From: Verrucomicrobiia bacterium
GTDB taxonomy: Bacteria > Verrucomicrobiota > Verrucomicrobiia > Limisphaerales > JADLHS01
Assembly: GCA_011525685.1 (NCBI GenBank)
Contig: WYBW01000022.1
Location: 367,019 to 431,018, forward strand
Length of the DNA: 64,000 nucleotides
Direction: 5' to 3'
Below are positions 27,640 to 37,995 of this stretch, one piece after another; the first letter of the stretch is position 1; the number at the start of each line of letters is the position of its first letter. The notes under the pieces were generated by a model. That model ran no database searches, had not been told where the DNA came from, and saw nothing but the letters and a program-made list of their open reading frames with translations. Position numbers and translations under genes: made by a program.

Positions 27640-29753
27640 ACGGTTGCCTCAATCTGCCTGGTGGCTCGCCGCGTGAGCCATCCGGCCAGCAAGGTTTCCC
27701 CCATCAATACCACCAACGCGGCCACAATCAACCATCGCCACAACTTTTGCCGGCTTTCCAATTCGGTGTTGTGCAGATTCTGTCGCAATTCGGCGGGCTT
27801 GGACAGCGCAATCTCACGCGGCTTCAGGGGCAGCCCCAGACGTTCCAGTTCATCCAGCGCCAGCGGCGCGGTGCGGCTCTCCGCCAAGTCGAGGTTCACG
27901 GCAAACCGCACGGGCACGGCCGGGCCAATGACTTCGTAAACTCCCGGAACCTCGGTCTGCGCAAACCGTGTCTCGCCGGCAGGGAGTGGAATCAACGAAC
28001 CATCGGGTTGCCGAACGGAAAGCTCCACGCCGGCGGACTTCGCAAGGACTGCTGCCAAATCCACAGTGTCGCCGACGCGATATTGCGCAAGCTGTGCTTG
28101 AAGGCCGCCCGCCTGTTCCAGCAGCGAATAGAGCAACGGGACGAACTTGGACGAAAGCGCGAGTTGGCTGTCCGCCGGACGCCATGAAAAGGTGAAGACA
28201 AACACCCGTCCGGGACCGGAGGGGATTTCCACAATGGCCGGATCCTGGTCGTCAAAGCGCGCGATGACCCGGGCGTCGGGCAGCGATTCGAGCGGAAGTC
28301 GCCGGTGTTTCCAAATACGAATCTTGCTGAAATCGCTGAAGCGCGGATCGGAGAAGGGCGATAGCAAGGGGTGCTCGAAATCCATCTGACTGAACATGGC
28401 ATAGTTGCCCACGGTCGCCTCGGTCACCGTCAGTCCGGCAGTGCCGGTCAACCGGCCCAGCGTATCGCCGAGCGTGGCGTCATTCAGAACGCAGAGCACT
28501 GTGCCGCCACTCGAGAGGGATTGCCGGGCCAACGTCAGTTGATTCTCGGGCAGCGCCCGGGAAACGATCAAGAGCCGATTGGTGACCAGACTGGCGGCGG
28601 ACGGAACCGTGCCGCCAGCCAGGGTGTTAATCCGCACGGTCTGCCTCCGCGTGTCCTGAAAGGCTCGCTTCAGGTAATACAGCAGCCGGCCGGGATCATT
28701 TTCCCGATCGTCGTCCAGCAACAAGACGTTGACCTCTTCGGCGCGGGGCTGCACCAGATGGACCAGATTGTCGAAGTCATGGTCGTCCCCACGCAAGGTC
28801 AGGCGCTCGCCGGCGACGCCCGCGGGCAGCCGGGGCGCGGGAACGATGCGGCTTTGACCGGGTGGCACGTAGGCGTCCAGCGAGGGAGCATCGGCGATTC
28901 CGTCCCAACGAATCTGAAACTGCTCCGCGGTGGCGTCGCTTGAGTTGCTGACGCGCAGGCGGGCCACGGCTTCCGCCGCGGCCGGAAGCGAGTCCTCCGC
29001 ATCCAACACCCACTGAAGGCCGGCGTTGGTGGGACGCTTTGCCTTCACCGCTTCAACCGCCACTTCCACGCCCCGCGGCCACTCGTACCCCTGCAACCCG
29101 TCCAAACGGCTGCCTTCCTGGAAGTCACTGATCACCACGATGCGCTTCAGTCCGGTGGGTTCTTGTTCACGGCGGCTGGACTCCGTGTCCTCGAGGATCT
29201 CGGCCGCCGCGATGAGCGCATTGCCCAGGTGCGTGGAACGCCAGGAAGGTGCGTTGCTCGCCAGCCTCCGGGCCGCGAGCGACGCACGCTCGGCAATGCC
29301 GAAACCCGCCCATTCTTCGAAGCTGACCACGGTGCGGATGCGGTCGTCGTAAACCAGGAGGCAGACCTGATCTCCGGGCGACGCGCTCTTGAGCAGCGCC
29401 TCGCCCCGCTCCAGCGCCGCGGACCAAAGCCCTTCGCGCTTCATGCTGGCACTGGCATCCACAAGCAGCACCAGGCGCGAAGAAGTTGCCGCTTGCGGAA
29501 CTGCCGCCATCGGCTTTTGGAAAAACGGACGGGCGAAACCGAACGCGAGCAGGCAGATCGCCAGACAACGCAGCAACAGCAGAAAGATATTTTCCAGCCG
29601 GTTGCGCCGGGTCATGCGGGGAGGCGTCGGTTTGAGAAACATCAGCGAACTGAACACCATCTTTTCGCGCGACGAACGCCGGACCAGGTGGAAGATGATC
29701 GGCAGGGCGACGGCGAGTCCGCCCAGCAAGAACAATGGAGTCAGGAAACTCAT
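27636..29753 (-). CDS. BatA and vWA domain membrane protein
   Basis: A 705-residue protein starting MSFLTPLFLLGGLAVALPIIFHLVRR, the BatA N-terminal signature, with a second helix at about 56-76. A vWA domain follows with the metal-site motif DASASM at 99-104 and TSP-type residues downstream (VISDFQEGS). After a long extracytoplasmic region, a C-terminal helix (LWRWLIVAALVVLMGETLLAG) ends the protein. It overlaps its neighbours by 4 bases on both sides (29750-29753 with DUF58, 27636-27639 with DUF4175), indicating coupled translation. Bat-type proteins are thought to act with MoxR ATPases in assembly or stress tolerance at the envelope. Confidence 0.88.
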   Translation of the reverse strand: MSFLTPLFLLGGLAVALPIIFHLVRRSSREKMVFSSLMFLKPTPPRMTRRNRLENIFLLLLRCLAICLLAFGFARPFFQKPMAAVPQAATSSRLVLLVDASASMKREGLWSAALERGEALLKSASPGDQVCLLVYDDRIRTVVSFEEWAGFGIAERASLAARRLASNAPSWRSTHLGNALIAAAEILEDTESSRREQEPTGLKRIVVISDFQEGSRLDGLQGYEWPRGVEVAVEAVKAKRPTNAGLQWVLDAEDSLPAAAEAVARLRVSNSSDATAEQFQIRWDGIADAPSLDAYVPPGQSRIVPAPRLPAGVAGERLTLRGDDHDFDNLVHLVQPRAEEVNVLLLDDDRENDPGRLLYYLKRAFQDTRRQTVRINTLAGGTVPSAASLVTNRLLIVSRALPENQLTLARQSLSSGGTVLCVLNDATLGDTLGRLTGTAGLTVTEATVGNYAMFSQMDFEHPLLSPFSDPRFSDFSKIRIWKHRRLPLESLPDARVIARFDDQDPAIVEIPSGPGRVFVFTFSWRPADSQLALSSKFVPLLYSLLEQAGGLQAQLAQYRVGDTVDLAAVLAKSAGVELSVRQPDGSLIPLPAGETRFAQTEVPGVYEVIGPAVPVRFAVNLDLAESRTAPLALDELERLGLPLKPREIALSKPAELRQNLHNTELESRQKLWRWLIVAALVVLMGETLLAGWLTRRATRQIEATV

Positions 29754-30721
29754 CTTCGCCGGTTGATGAACCTGCCACGCTGCATTCGTTCGCGCAGGAA
29801 ATCGAACATGGCCAGCTCGAGCGCGCGGTCCGTGGCGAATCGCCGGTAGCCCACGCCGAGCCGTTGACAGGCGGCGAGCACGGCGGCGTTATGCGCGTTG
29901 AGTTGCCGGAGGTACTCCTTGCGCGCCGTGGCAGGGTCAATGAACAAATCGCGCCCGGATTCCACGTCGCGAAACAGGATTGCCTTGTCGAACTGGAACG
30001 CAAGTTCCGCCGGATCGAGCACGTGAAACAGCATGACGTCGTGGCCGCACGCGGCGAGCGACGTCAGGTTCTTCTCCAGAGCGTCAATCGGGGCGAGCAG
30101 GTCCGAGATCATCACCATGAGCGAACGTTTCCGCACCACTTCCACGATCCGCTTGAGCGGCGCGGTCAGATCCGTGGCGGTGCCGCCCGCGGATTCCTCC
30201 AGTTGCAGCATCAAACGCCGCAGATGCCCGGTCCGATGGCGTGCCGGCAGATACTCTCGAATCTTCTCATCGAACGTCAGCAGCCCGACGGCGTCGCCCT
30301 GCGCATACAGGAAGTAAGCCAGCGTGGCGGCCAGCGTGTTGGCGTATTGTGCCTTGGTGTAACTCAACGAGCCGTAGTCCATTGAGCGGCTGTGGTCCAC
30401 GAGCAGGTAGCAGCGCAGGTTGGTCTCGTCCTCGAATTTCTTGATGTAATACCGGTCGGTGCGCGCGTAAAGCTGCCAGTCGAGGTAACGGGGATCGTCG
30501 CCGGGCGAATACTGGCGGTACTCGGTGAACTCGACGGAGAAGCCGTGATACGGACTGCGGTGAATGCCATGCCAGAAACCCTCGACCACGATGCGGGCGC
30601 GCAGCTCCAGATTCTTTATGGCCATCAAAGCCTGCGGCGAAATCAGCTTCGAGGAGCGAGACTCGGACGGTGCTTGAGCCTCTTGCCTTGTCCCCACAGA
30701 TTCTGACGCCAGCGCGCTCAT
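29750..30721 (-). CDS. DUF58 domain protein (vWA-related)
   Basis: A 323-residue soluble protein of the DUF58 family, a constant companion of MoxR ATPases. The family signature YSPGDDPRYLDWQLYART lies at residues 71-88, and a vWA-type metal motif DHSRSM at 109-114 is followed by LLTFDEKIREYLP and MVMISDLLAP. I chose the ATG at 30721, five bases after the end of the moxR gene; the frame opening at 30787 overlaps moxR and has no family similarity. It probably acts as the adaptor through which the MoxR ATPase works on the membrane vWA proteins; that mechanism is an inference from the family. Confidence 0.92.
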   Translation of the reverse strand: MSALASESVGTRQEAQAPSESRSSKLISPQALMAIKNLELRARIVVEGFWHGIHRSPYHGFSVEFTEYRQYSPGDDPRYLDWQLYARTDRYYIKKFEDETNLRCYLLVDHSRSMDYGSLSYTKAQYANTLAATLAYFLYAQGDAVGLLTFDEKIREYLPARHRTGHLRRLMLQLEESAGGTATDLTAPLKRIVEVVRKRSLMVMISDLLAPIDALEKNLTSLAACGHDVMLFHVLDPAELAFQFDKAILFRDVESGRDLFIDPATARKEYLRQLNAHNAAVLAACQRLGVGYRRFATDRALELAMFDFLRERMQRGRFINRRR

Positions 30722-30725
30722 GCTT

Positions 30726-31748
30726 TTACTTTCGCACCGCAGCAGGAGCAGTCTCAACCGCCTCCAACAGTTTCTTGATGACACCATCCACCGTCACCCC
30801 TTCCGCCTCGGCGCGGTAGTTCAGGAGAATCCGGTGGCGCAAGGTCGGGTAGGCCAGCATTTGGATGTCCTCCACCGTCACGTGCGCCCGGCCTTGCAGC
30901 AGCGCGCGGACTTTGGCGCCGAGCACGAGGAACTGGCCGGCCCGCAAACCGGCGCCCCAACTGATCCATTCGTTGACGAAGTCCGGCGCTGCGCTCTGGC
31001 GCGGCCGTGAGGCGGCGGCCAGTCGCACCGCGTAGCGGATCAAGTCCTGGGCGATGGGCACCTTGCGGACGAGGTCGTGGAAGCGCAGGACATCCTCGCC
31101 GGTGAACAGGGCCTCGATCGGCTCGGGTTTGCCGGCGGTCGTTTGTTTCACCACCTCGACCTCGTCATCCTCCGGCAGGTAATCAATCACGACGTTGAAC
31201 ATGAAGCGGTCCAACTGCGCCTCGGGCAACGGGTACGTGCCTTCCATCTCGATGGGGTTCTGCGTGGCCAGCACGAAAAACGGTTCCGGCAACGCGTGGC
31301 GCACACCGGCGGCGGTCACCTGGTGTTCCTGCATCGCCTCCAGCAGCGCGGCCTGGGTCTTGGGGGGCGTGCGATTGATTTCGTCCGCCAGGATCATGTT
31401 GGCGAACACCGGCCCGGCGACAAACGTCATGCGCCGGCCTTCGGAAGTTTCCTGAAGAATCTCCGTGCCCGTGATGTCCGCGGGCATCAGGTCCGGCGTG
31501 AACTGGATGCGCTGGAACTTGAGATGAAAAATCTGGGCGATGGACTTGACCAGCAACGTCTTGGCCAGGCCCGGCGCGCCGGTGATCAGGCAATGCCCGC
31601 CGGCGAACAGGGCGATGAGCAATTGCTCGATCACGTCCTTCTGTCCGACGATGACCTTGGATAGCTCGCCCTGGATGCGTGCGCGCCCGGCTTTGATTTG
31701 CTCGACGGTTTGTTCTTCGGTGGTGTGGGGAGAAGTGGTGAATGACAA
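30726..31748 (-). CDS. MoxR-family AAA+ ATPase
   Basis: A 340-residue AAA+ ATPase of the MoxR/RavA branch. Walker A is GAPGLAKT (57-64) and Walker B is MILADEINR (about 118-126). TPPKTQAALLEAMQEHQVT, the sensor region VLATQNPIEMEGTYPLPEAQLDRF, and the C-terminal lid DFVNEWISWGAGLRAGQF all follow the family pattern. The start is a TTG at 31748 with GGAAGGAA five bases ahead; there is no ATG at a sensible position. MoxR proteins act as chaperone-like ATPases, typically with vWA-domain partners encoded next door, which is the case here. No gene name is assigned because members differ in partner and role. Confidence 0.95.
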   Translation of the reverse strand: MSFTTSPHTTEEQTVEQIKAGRARIQGELSKVIVGQKDVIEQLLIALFAGGHCLITGAPGLAKTLLVKSIAQIFHLKFQRIQFTPDLMPADITGTEILQETSEGRRMTFVAGPVFANMILADEINRTPPKTQAALLEAMQEHQVTAAGVRHALPEPFFVLATQNPIEMEGTYPLPEAQLDRFMFNVVIDYLPEDDEVEVVKQTTAGKPEPIEALFTGEDVLRFHDLVRKVPIAQDLIRYAVRLAAASRPRQSAAPDFVNEWISWGAGLRAGQFLVLGAKVRALLQGRAHVTVEDIQMLAYPTLRHRILLNYRAEAEGVTVDGVIKKLLEAVETAPAAVRK

Positions 31749-31771
31749 GGGATTCCTTCCATCTGGTTGAG

Positions 31772-32593
31772 TTAGTGAGTCATGGCGTAGAAGACAATGT
31801 TGATGCCCAGCGGGTAGGCCTTTTTTTCCGAGAATTCCCGGAAGTAGTATTCATAGACCCCTTCGCGTTCCCAGCCGTCGGCCAGGTCGGTATTGTGGCA
31901 GATGATGACCATCATGCGGCCTTTAGGATCGTGGATGCCGAGATAACGCGGCTCGCGGGCATCGGGCCGCTCCCACGTGATGCCGGTGTACTGGCTTTCC
32001 TCGCCGAGTTGAAAGTTGGGAATCTGCGGTTTCTCCTTGAGTTGAAAGACGCAGTTGAACACCGGATGCTCCAGCGGAAGTTCCTGCGGCTCGAACTCGG
32101 GAAACACGCGCTTGATCTGCTCGTAAAAGTTCTGGTATTCGCGTTCGCCCCAGAAGTCGTCCACCATCAGGAAGCCGCCACTGAGCAGGTAACGGCGCAA
32201 CTCCTTCACCTCCGCCTCGCTGAACTCCAGCGCCCCCGGCTCGACGATGTAGATGAAGGGATAATTGAACAGCTCGGGGTCGGTCAGGCGCAGGACTTTT
32301 CCCTCCGGGTCAACCTTGAGTGAAGTCAACTGTTGCAGCCGGTAGGAAAAATTCAGGTCGGCATCGCGATAATCCACCCGCCAGCCTCCGCCCCGCCCAC
32401 GCCAATAGCTGGAGTCGTATTGGATGCGGACGAACGTGAACACGTCCTTCTCGAATCCCGGCTCGTTGCTCCAGACCGGAACTCCCTCGCGGTCATCGAA
32501 CGACTGACGCCAACGGCGCTGGCCCAGAACGATCGTCACCGTCACCACCAGCAACAGGACCACGATTGGGAGAGTCGAACGCAATTTCCTCAT
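31772..32593 (-). CDS. DUF4159 domain protein
   Basis: A 273-residue exported protein with one N-terminal helix or signal (LPIVVLLLVVTVTIVLG). Recognisable DUF4159 features are FTFVRIQYDSSYW, DYRDADLNFSYRLQQLTSLKV, YIVEPGALEFSEAEVKELRRYL and GGFLMVDDFWG. The last segments resemble the core of a class I amidotransferase-like fold without the usual catalytic cysteine. It overlaps the upstream TPR-peptidase gene by 4 bases and precedes moxR by 23 bases. DUF4159 genes are regularly found beside MoxR/DUF58/Bat genes; their function is unknown. Confidence 0.9.
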   Translation of the reverse strand: MRKLRSTLPIVVLLLVVTVTIVLGQRRWRQSFDDREGVPVWSNEPGFEKDVFTFVRIQYDSSYWRGRGGGWRVDYRDADLNFSYRLQQLTSLKVDPEGKVLRLTDPELFNYPFIYIVEPGALEFSEAEVKELRRYLLSGGFLMVDDFWGEREYQNFYEQIKRVFPEFEPQELPLEHPVFNCVFQLKEKPQIPNFQLGEESQYTGITWERPDAREPRYLGIHDPKGRMMVIICHNTDLADGWEREGVYEYYFREFSEKKAYPLGINIVFYAMTH

Positions 32594-35313
32594 GGTGGAG
32601 AGGCCGCCGAGGAGGGTGAGTTGGTTGAAGCCGGCAGCACCTGCGCCAATTCCAGGAGCAGCCGATGGGCATCACGAAAGCGCGGCGCCTCCTCGAGCGC
32701 CATCAACACATGGCGCCTGGCCGAGCGGGCGTCTTCCGGGCGTAAGAGACGCGCGAGCCGGTAGTGGACATCCGCCGGATCGGCAGGATCCAGGAGGAGA
32801 ACCTTTTGATAAGCATTGATCGCCTGCGAGGTTTCGCCCAGCTCTTCACTCGCCCGCGCCAGAAACCGGTACGGTTGAGGCAACAACGGCTGCACGGCCA
32901 GAAAACGGTCGGCGTTGTCGGCAACCACCTGCCATTGACCGCTGCCCTGCCCCAACTCCATCAGCCGCTGATACGCCTCCAGCGCGTCGGCGTCCGAAGC
33001 GGCCCATTTCTCCAACGCGGCGCGTTCCATCTCAGTTTCCTTCAAGCCGCGATGGACCGCCGCGAGCAAAGCGTAGGCATTGTTGGGACCGGATTGGTCG
33101 GGACAAAGCTCGATCAAGGTTTGCAAAGCAGTCTTCGCCTCCTCCCATTTTTCCTGCCCCACCAGTCGCTCCGCCTCCTCCAGCAAAGTCCAATAGTTCA
33201 ACCGCGGCAGTGGAGTGTCGGCAGCCGTTGACCCGGCGCGCCCCGAGGCCGGCGGTGTGGCAGGCTTGACCAAATTGGTCAGCGCCGGCGAAAGCACGTT
33301 CAGCAAGGCAGTCTTCAAATCGTTGGTGTCCGAACGGGTGACCGGCATGGGGTCATCCCCCGACCGACCAGCACGACTCCGGGCGCCCGGACCGCGTTCC
33401 GGTCGTTTCCAATCCAATCCCGGTCCCAACGCCTCGGCTCTGGCCCTGGCGAACGCCGCGAACTCGGTTTCAATCTGCTCCATTGGCGCGGTGTGTTTGG
33501 GAATCACGTCGTTGATGTATTCGCCCTCGCCGAGATCGCGCAGGATGGCCTTGAGTTTGTCGAAGCCGAATCGGGCGATCAGGAAGTCCACCACCAGATA
33601 GGACTGGTAGTAGGCGAACTGCACGTGAAACTGGCTCTTGGGCGACAGGAACGCGGCGCTCAGTTCGCTCACCGGCGTCAAATCCTCGCCGAGCACCATT
33701 TCACGGTAGCGCGGGTTCATCCGCTGCCCCCAGGCGGGGTTGGCCTGAATCTCCTCATACACTGAAATGCCTTCGCTCAACCAGCGCGGCATCTTGTTGC
33801 GGGTAAGCTGAAGCGTGACGACGTGACAAAACTCGTGCCACAGCACGGCTTCCCAGTTGGAGGGAGTGGCACCTTGCGACGACGGACTGTTCGCCGTCAC
33901 CACCCGGCCAAAACAGACGCCGAGAAAGCCGGGGTTGTGCGGCATCCCGAACGTGCGCACGCCGAAATCCTTCTGCTCGGGAAAGATTTCCACGATGGTC
34001 GGCTGCTCCAGCTCGATGCCGTACTTCTTGGTGAGGCGATCTCGCGCGCGTTCCAGCAAGGCCAGCGCCCGGTCGCCATAAAGCGCCGCCTCCCGTGGGG
34101 CCATGCGCAGGATGAAATGCTCATTGGTCAGCGTGGCAAACTTCTTCATCGTCCCGCGCAACGTGACCAGGTTGTACGCGGTCACATCATAGCCGTCGCG
34201 CTTGTGAACGTCCTCCGCCAGTTCCCAGCCTTCCCCCTCGTCTCCCAACCGCAACAAATCCTCGGCAAGCTGGATGCGGGCCGGGAGAAATTCCGAATCG
34301 AATTCCAGCGCCTGGCGCTGACGCGCCGCGCCCTCGGCGAAGCGATAGTTCTGCGAAAGCTTGCGGCCGATCAAATGATCCACGGCGGGATTGGTGCTCC
34401 AGAAACGCAGCGCCTTGTCGCGAGCTTCGGTCTCGGCCGCCGGATCGTTGCGCAGGTGCGCCAGTACCGCCCGATACGCCCAGGCTTCCGGATGCCAGGG
34501 ATTGACCTTCAGCGCGCGGGCGAGCAATTTTTCCGCCTCCACATATTCCTCCGCGTCCACCAGATGATCGGCGAGCAACAACATGCTGGGTACATGATTC
34601 GTGTTCCTCTCCAGGGCGGACTCGAGCAGTTCCACCATCCGGCGGCGTGCGTTCGGTTCATAGGCTCGCGCCAGCCCATGGTGCATGTCGGCATCGTCGG
34701 GAAATCGCTTGAGCGCCTCGGAATAGGTCTTGGCCGCGATGGCGTAATCATGCTTGGCGAGCGCGAGTTCTCCGCTGGCCAAGTAAGCATCGCGCAGATT
34801 CGGCTCGGCCTTTTGCGCCGTGCCGTAAAACCGCTCCAGCACCGCCCGCGCGTCCATGCCCATCAGCAAGGCCGCCCGGCCCAGCGCCACCATGTCCACC
34901 GGATCGCGATAGGCCCAGGGCCGCGAGTTGAGCAGTTCGTTGATCTCCTGCAACCGTCGGCGCGCCCGCCAGGTGCTGCCGCTGGCGTTGGCGGTGTCGT
35001 AGCCCAGCACCCGCAGGCGCAGGCTGTTCACCGACCGGGCCAGCGCATTGCTCACGACCAACTCGGCTTCGGGGTAGCGCCCCACCATCAAGAGCGTCTG
35101 GGCATGAAGAATCTGCCATTCCTCGCGGCGGTACCCCTCCGGATCGGCCTTCTCACAGGAGCGCAGACAGGCCTCGTAATTTCCCGAGACAAAGTTTTTT
35201 TGAGCGGCCTCAAACTCCTGGGCCGCGGTTTCAAAAACAGAGAAGGCGAGCAAGGCGGACACAACTCCGGCGAAGAAGGCGGGCCTCCACATTTTCTCTT
35301 CGCGGAAATTCAT
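32590..35313 (-). CDS. TPR protein with an HExxH (peptidase MA-like) domain
   Basis: A 907-residue exported protein. The N-terminus is signal-like (MWRPAFFAGVVSALLAFSVFETAAQ). Tetratricopeptide repeats cover about 30-380, for example AIAAKTYSEALKRFPDDADMHHGLARAY. The gluzincin motif WHEFCHVVTLQ has zinc ligands His493 and His497, and the following WLSEGISVYEE supplies the third-ligand glutamate, as in the peptidase MA family. A linker rich in Pro, Ala and Arg leads to further TPRs (about 690-880). It is the first gene of the MoxR cluster and overlaps the DUF4159 gene by 4 bases. A second protease-like protein closes the same cluster at 20091-21119. Confidence 0.85.
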   Translation of the reverse strand: MNFREEKMWRPAFFAGVVSALLAFSVFETAAQEFEAAQKNFVSGNYEACLRSCEKADPEGYRREEWQILHAQTLLMVGRYPEAELVVSNALARSVNSLRLRVLGYDTANASGSTWRARRRLQEINELLNSRPWAYRDPVDMVALGRAALLMGMDARAVLERFYGTAQKAEPNLRDAYLASGELALAKHDYAIAAKTYSEALKRFPDDADMHHGLARAYEPNARRRMVELLESALERNTNHVPSMLLLADHLVDAEEYVEAEKLLARALKVNPWHPEAWAYRAVLAHLRNDPAAETEARDKALRFWSTNPAVDHLIGRKLSQNYRFAEGAARQRQALEFDSEFLPARIQLAEDLLRLGDEGEGWELAEDVHKRDGYDVTAYNLVTLRGTMKKFATLTNEHFILRMAPREAALYGDRALALLERARDRLTKKYGIELEQPTIVEIFPEQKDFGVRTFGMPHNPGFLGVCFGRVVTANSPSSQGATPSNWEAVLWHEFCHVVTLQLTRNKMPRWLSEGISVYEEIQANPAWGQRMNPRYREMVLGEDLTPVSELSAAFLSPKSQFHVQFAYYQSYLVVDFLIARFGFDKLKAILRDLGEGEYINDVIPKHTAPMEQIETEFAAFARARAEALGPGLDWKRPERGPGARSRAGRSGDDPMPVTRSDTNDLKTALLNVLSPALTNLVKPATPPASGRAGSTAADTPLPRLNYWTLLEEAERLVGQEKWEEAKTALQTLIELCPDQSGPNNAYALLAAVHRGLKETEMERAALEKWAASDADALEAYQRLMELGQGSGQWQVVADNADRFLAVQPLLPQPYRFLARASEELGETSQAINAYQKVLLLDPADPADVHYRLARLLRPEDARSARRHVLMALEEAPRFRDAHRLLLELAQVLPASTNSPSSAASPP

Positions 35314-35404
35314 GCCTACAGTTATACCGGGCCGATGGCTGGCGCAAGCCTATGAATTGGTCTGGCAGCCGGGAGAATGTGCCGAGGCGTCCGCGCTTCA
35401 AAGC

Positions 35405-37777
35405 TCAGTCGAAATCCGCCAGCCGCAACGAGCGGACCTTCCCGGCGCGAATGTGGAATTCTCCTGTCTGGCTGCCCACCCGCACGCGACACGGATGGCC
35501 GAGCAATGATTTGATCTCAGCCGCGGTCAGCTTGCCATCATTCCAGGCGAGGCTGACTTCGAAGCCGCCACGCGCCCGCAAGCCCTTGACGCTTCCGTCG
35601 GACCAGTTCCGCGGCAGCGCCGGCAACAGATGAATTTCGCCGGCGTGGCTCTGCACCAGCATTTCGCAGATGCCCGCCACGCCACCGAAGTTGCCGTCAA
35701 TCTGGAACGGCGGGTGCGTGTCGAACAGGTTCGGCAACGTGGACTTCGCCAGCAGGGCCTGAACATTCTCGCCGGCCTTGTCGCCGTCTCCCAGCCGCGC
35801 CCAGAAGTTGATGACCCAGGCGCGACTCCAGCCGGTATGACCACCGCCATTCGCCAGACGATATTCCAATGACCTGCGCGCCGCCGCGGCCAGTTCCGGC
35901 GTGCCGGTGAGGGTAATTTGTCGTCCGGGATGCAAGGCAAACAGGTGCGAGACATGGCGGTGCCCAGGTTCGGCTTCCTTGAACTCCTCGCTCCACTCCA
36001 GCAGCCGCCCGTCGCTCCCGATCTGCGGCCCAAGCAAGCGTGAACTGGCTTTCCGGACTTCGGCCACCGTCGGTTCGTTCACGCCCAAAACCTGAGCCGC
36101 CTCAAGATAATTGCTGAAGGCGTCCCAGGCGATTTGCTGCTCCATGGCCGGCCCCATGCAAAGCGATCCCCTCTGGCCGTCCGCGGTGATGAAGGTGTTC
36201 TCGGGCGAGGTTGCCGGGCCGGCCACCAGCTTTCCAGTCCGTGGATCTTCCACCAGCCAGTCGAGGGTGAATTCCGCCGAACTGCGAAGGATGGGGAACA
36301 CGCGTCGGAGGTAATTCCTGTCCCCCGAAAAGGCAAAGTGTTCCCAAAGATGCTGCGAAAGCCACGCGCCCGCCGAAGGAGAGAGTCCCCACGAAGGCAC
36401 TTCGCCCGGTGAAGTAAAGCCCCACGCATTGGCCAGGGTGTGAACCGTCCAGCCGCGCGCGCCGTAATGGACTTTGGCCGTGCGCGCTCCCGGGCCGGTG
36501 AGAAACGCGATGTATCGCTCCAGCGGCTCGAAACATTCCGGCAGGTTTGCAGTTTCCGCCGGCCAATAATTCATCTGGACATTGATGTTGGCGTGATAGT
36601 CGCAGTTCCACGGCGTTTCGATGCCGTCGGCCCAGAGGCCTTGCAGATTCGCCGGCATTCCTCCGGGTCGCGAACTGCTGATCAACAGATAGCGGCCGAA
36701 CTGAAAGTAGAGCGCGGTCAGTGCTGGATCGCTCCCGCCCTTGGCCATCGCCTTCAACCGCTCGTCCGTGGGCAGGTTCGCGATGTCACTGTCCCCGAGA
36801 TCAAGCTGAACGCGATTGAACAACGCCTGATAATCCATGACGTGCGCCTTTCGCAATCGGGCATGAGACTTTGCCGAGGCCGACTTGAGTTGCGCCGCCG
36901 TAATCGCCTCCGGATCCCCCTGCCGCCAATCCGGCAACCGCATCCGGTAATCCGTCGCCGCCGAGAGCAGGAGCGTCACCGCATCCGCCTTTTCCACTCG
37001 CAGCCATCCGCCCTCACTGGCGACCTTGCCGCCTTCCGCCTTTGCCTGAAGACGAGCGGCGAACTTCATTCCGTCCTGAGATGTGCCGTTCCACAATTGG
37101 CCACGCATCAGGAGTTGATTCGGAACGATGGACACCGCCTGCGCGGCCTCGGATCGGGAAAGGCTTGCCCGGAAGTTCAACGCGCCGCGCTGGTTCGCGG
37201 TCAGACGCATCACCAGCACCTGGTCGGGATGACTGGAGAACACCTCGCGCTCGAAGCGCACGCCGCCCCGCTCGTAACCGATGCGAACGGTGGCAGTGGC
37301 CAGGTCGAGTTCGCGGCGATAGTTTGAGACCACCGCATCAGGGTCATCGCCAAATTCAAGCTTGAGATCGCCGAGGGTTTGATAAGTGCCATAGGCGACC
37401 CGAGCGCCCCGACCATGACCTGACCCCGGGCCTTGACAGATGAGCGTACGATTGGCCAGCGCCTGAGCCTCCCCATATTTGCCCGCAAACAGCAGCCGCC
37501 GGATTTCTGGCAACGCCTTGAGCGCCTCGGGATTGTCCGCGTCCTGCGGCGCACCGGACCACAGTGAGTCCTCGTTCAGTTGCAGCCTTTCCGAAGCGAC
37601 ACCTCCGAAGACCATCGCGCCGAGCCGGCCATTGCCCACCGGCAAAGCCTCGTTCCAGTTCTTCGCCGGCTGCTGGTACCAGGACGTAAGCGGCGATGTC
37701 GACAGCGGAGCGGCCAGCAAAGTCGCGTTGGCGGCAGTTACACAGAGAATGCAGGTGATCCTTTGCATCGCTTTCAT
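35405..37777 (-). CDS. Glycoside hydrolase family 95 (alpha-L-fucosidase type), exported
   Basis: A 790-residue protein with a signal peptide ([18 protein letters not shown]). The GH95 N-terminal signature is present as [27 protein letters not shown], followed by [13 protein letters not shown]. The catalytic (alpha/alpha)6 domain contains [19 protein letters not shown], whose NxN pair matches the two catalytic asparagines of the family, and TSPENTF, whose Glu is in the region of the general acid. Most GH95 enzymes are alpha-1,2-L-fucosidases, though some act on galactosides. Genes for GDP-fucose synthesis in the same window are suggestive, but the enzyme may serve foraging on external fucans rather than turnover of the cell's own glycan. 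Confidence 0.92.
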   Translation of the reverse strand: MKAMQRITCILCVTAANATLLAAPLSTSPLTSWYQQPAKNWNEALPVGNGRLGAMVFGGVASERLQLNEDSLWSGAPQDADNPEALKALPEIRRLLFAGKYGEAQALANRTLICQGPGSGHGRGARVAYGTYQTLGDLKLEFGDDPDAVVSNYRRELDLATATVRIGYERGGVRFEREVFSSHPDQVLVMRLTANQRGALNFRASLSRSEAAQAVSIVPNQLLMRGQLWNGTSQDGMKFAARLQAKAEGGKVASEGGWLRVEKADAVTLLLSAATDYRMRLPDWRQGDPEAITAAQLKSASAKSHARLRKAHVMDYQALFNRVQLDLGDSDIANLPTDERLKAMAKGGSDPALTALYFQFGRYLLISSSRPGGMPANLQGLWADGIETPWNCDYHANINVQMNYWPAETANLPECFEPLERYIAFLTGPGARTAKVHYGARGWTVHTLANAWGFTSPGEVPSWGLSPSAGAWLSQHLWEHFAFSGDRNYLRRVFPILRSSAEFTLDWLVEDPRTGKLVAGPATSPENTFITADGQRGSLCMGPAMEQQIAWDAFSNYLEAAQVLGVNEPTVAEVRKASSRLLGPQIGSDGRLLEWSEEFKEAEPGHRHVSHLFALHPGRQITLTGTPELAAAARRSLEYRLANGGGHTGWSRAWVINFWARLGDGDKAGENVQALLAKSTLPNLFDTHPPFQIDGNFGGVAGICEMLVQSHAGEIHLLPALPRNWSDGSVKGLRARGGFEVSLAWNDGKLTAAEIKSLLGHPCRVRVGSQTGEFHIRAGKVRSLRLADFD

Positions 37778-37995
37778 TCAGTTCGATTTCATTCCACGGA
37801 CCTTGAAGACTTCCGCGCATTGCCCTGGTCGCTCAACCCGAGGAGACCTTCCCCCGGCAAAGTGATGACCGCATTGTCGCGCGTGCCGAGGCTGTGAGTC
37901 TGTTCGTCCACACGTCGGTCTGACCACAATGCGGGTGCATCCTTAAGCAAAGTGCCGCCCAACACCAGCGAATCCGCCGAGACTGGCAGCCGCCA

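Noticed and set aside
25030..27939. Plus-strand frame of 969 codons
   Set aside because: It is the antisense of the coiled-coil DUF4175-like gene; its Leu-rich look arises from reading CAG/GAG-rich helix codons backwards (CTG/CTC).
33823..35355. Plus-strand frame of 510 codons
   Set aside because: It lies opposite the TPR/HExxH gene, whose signal peptide, TPRs and zinc motif are clear.
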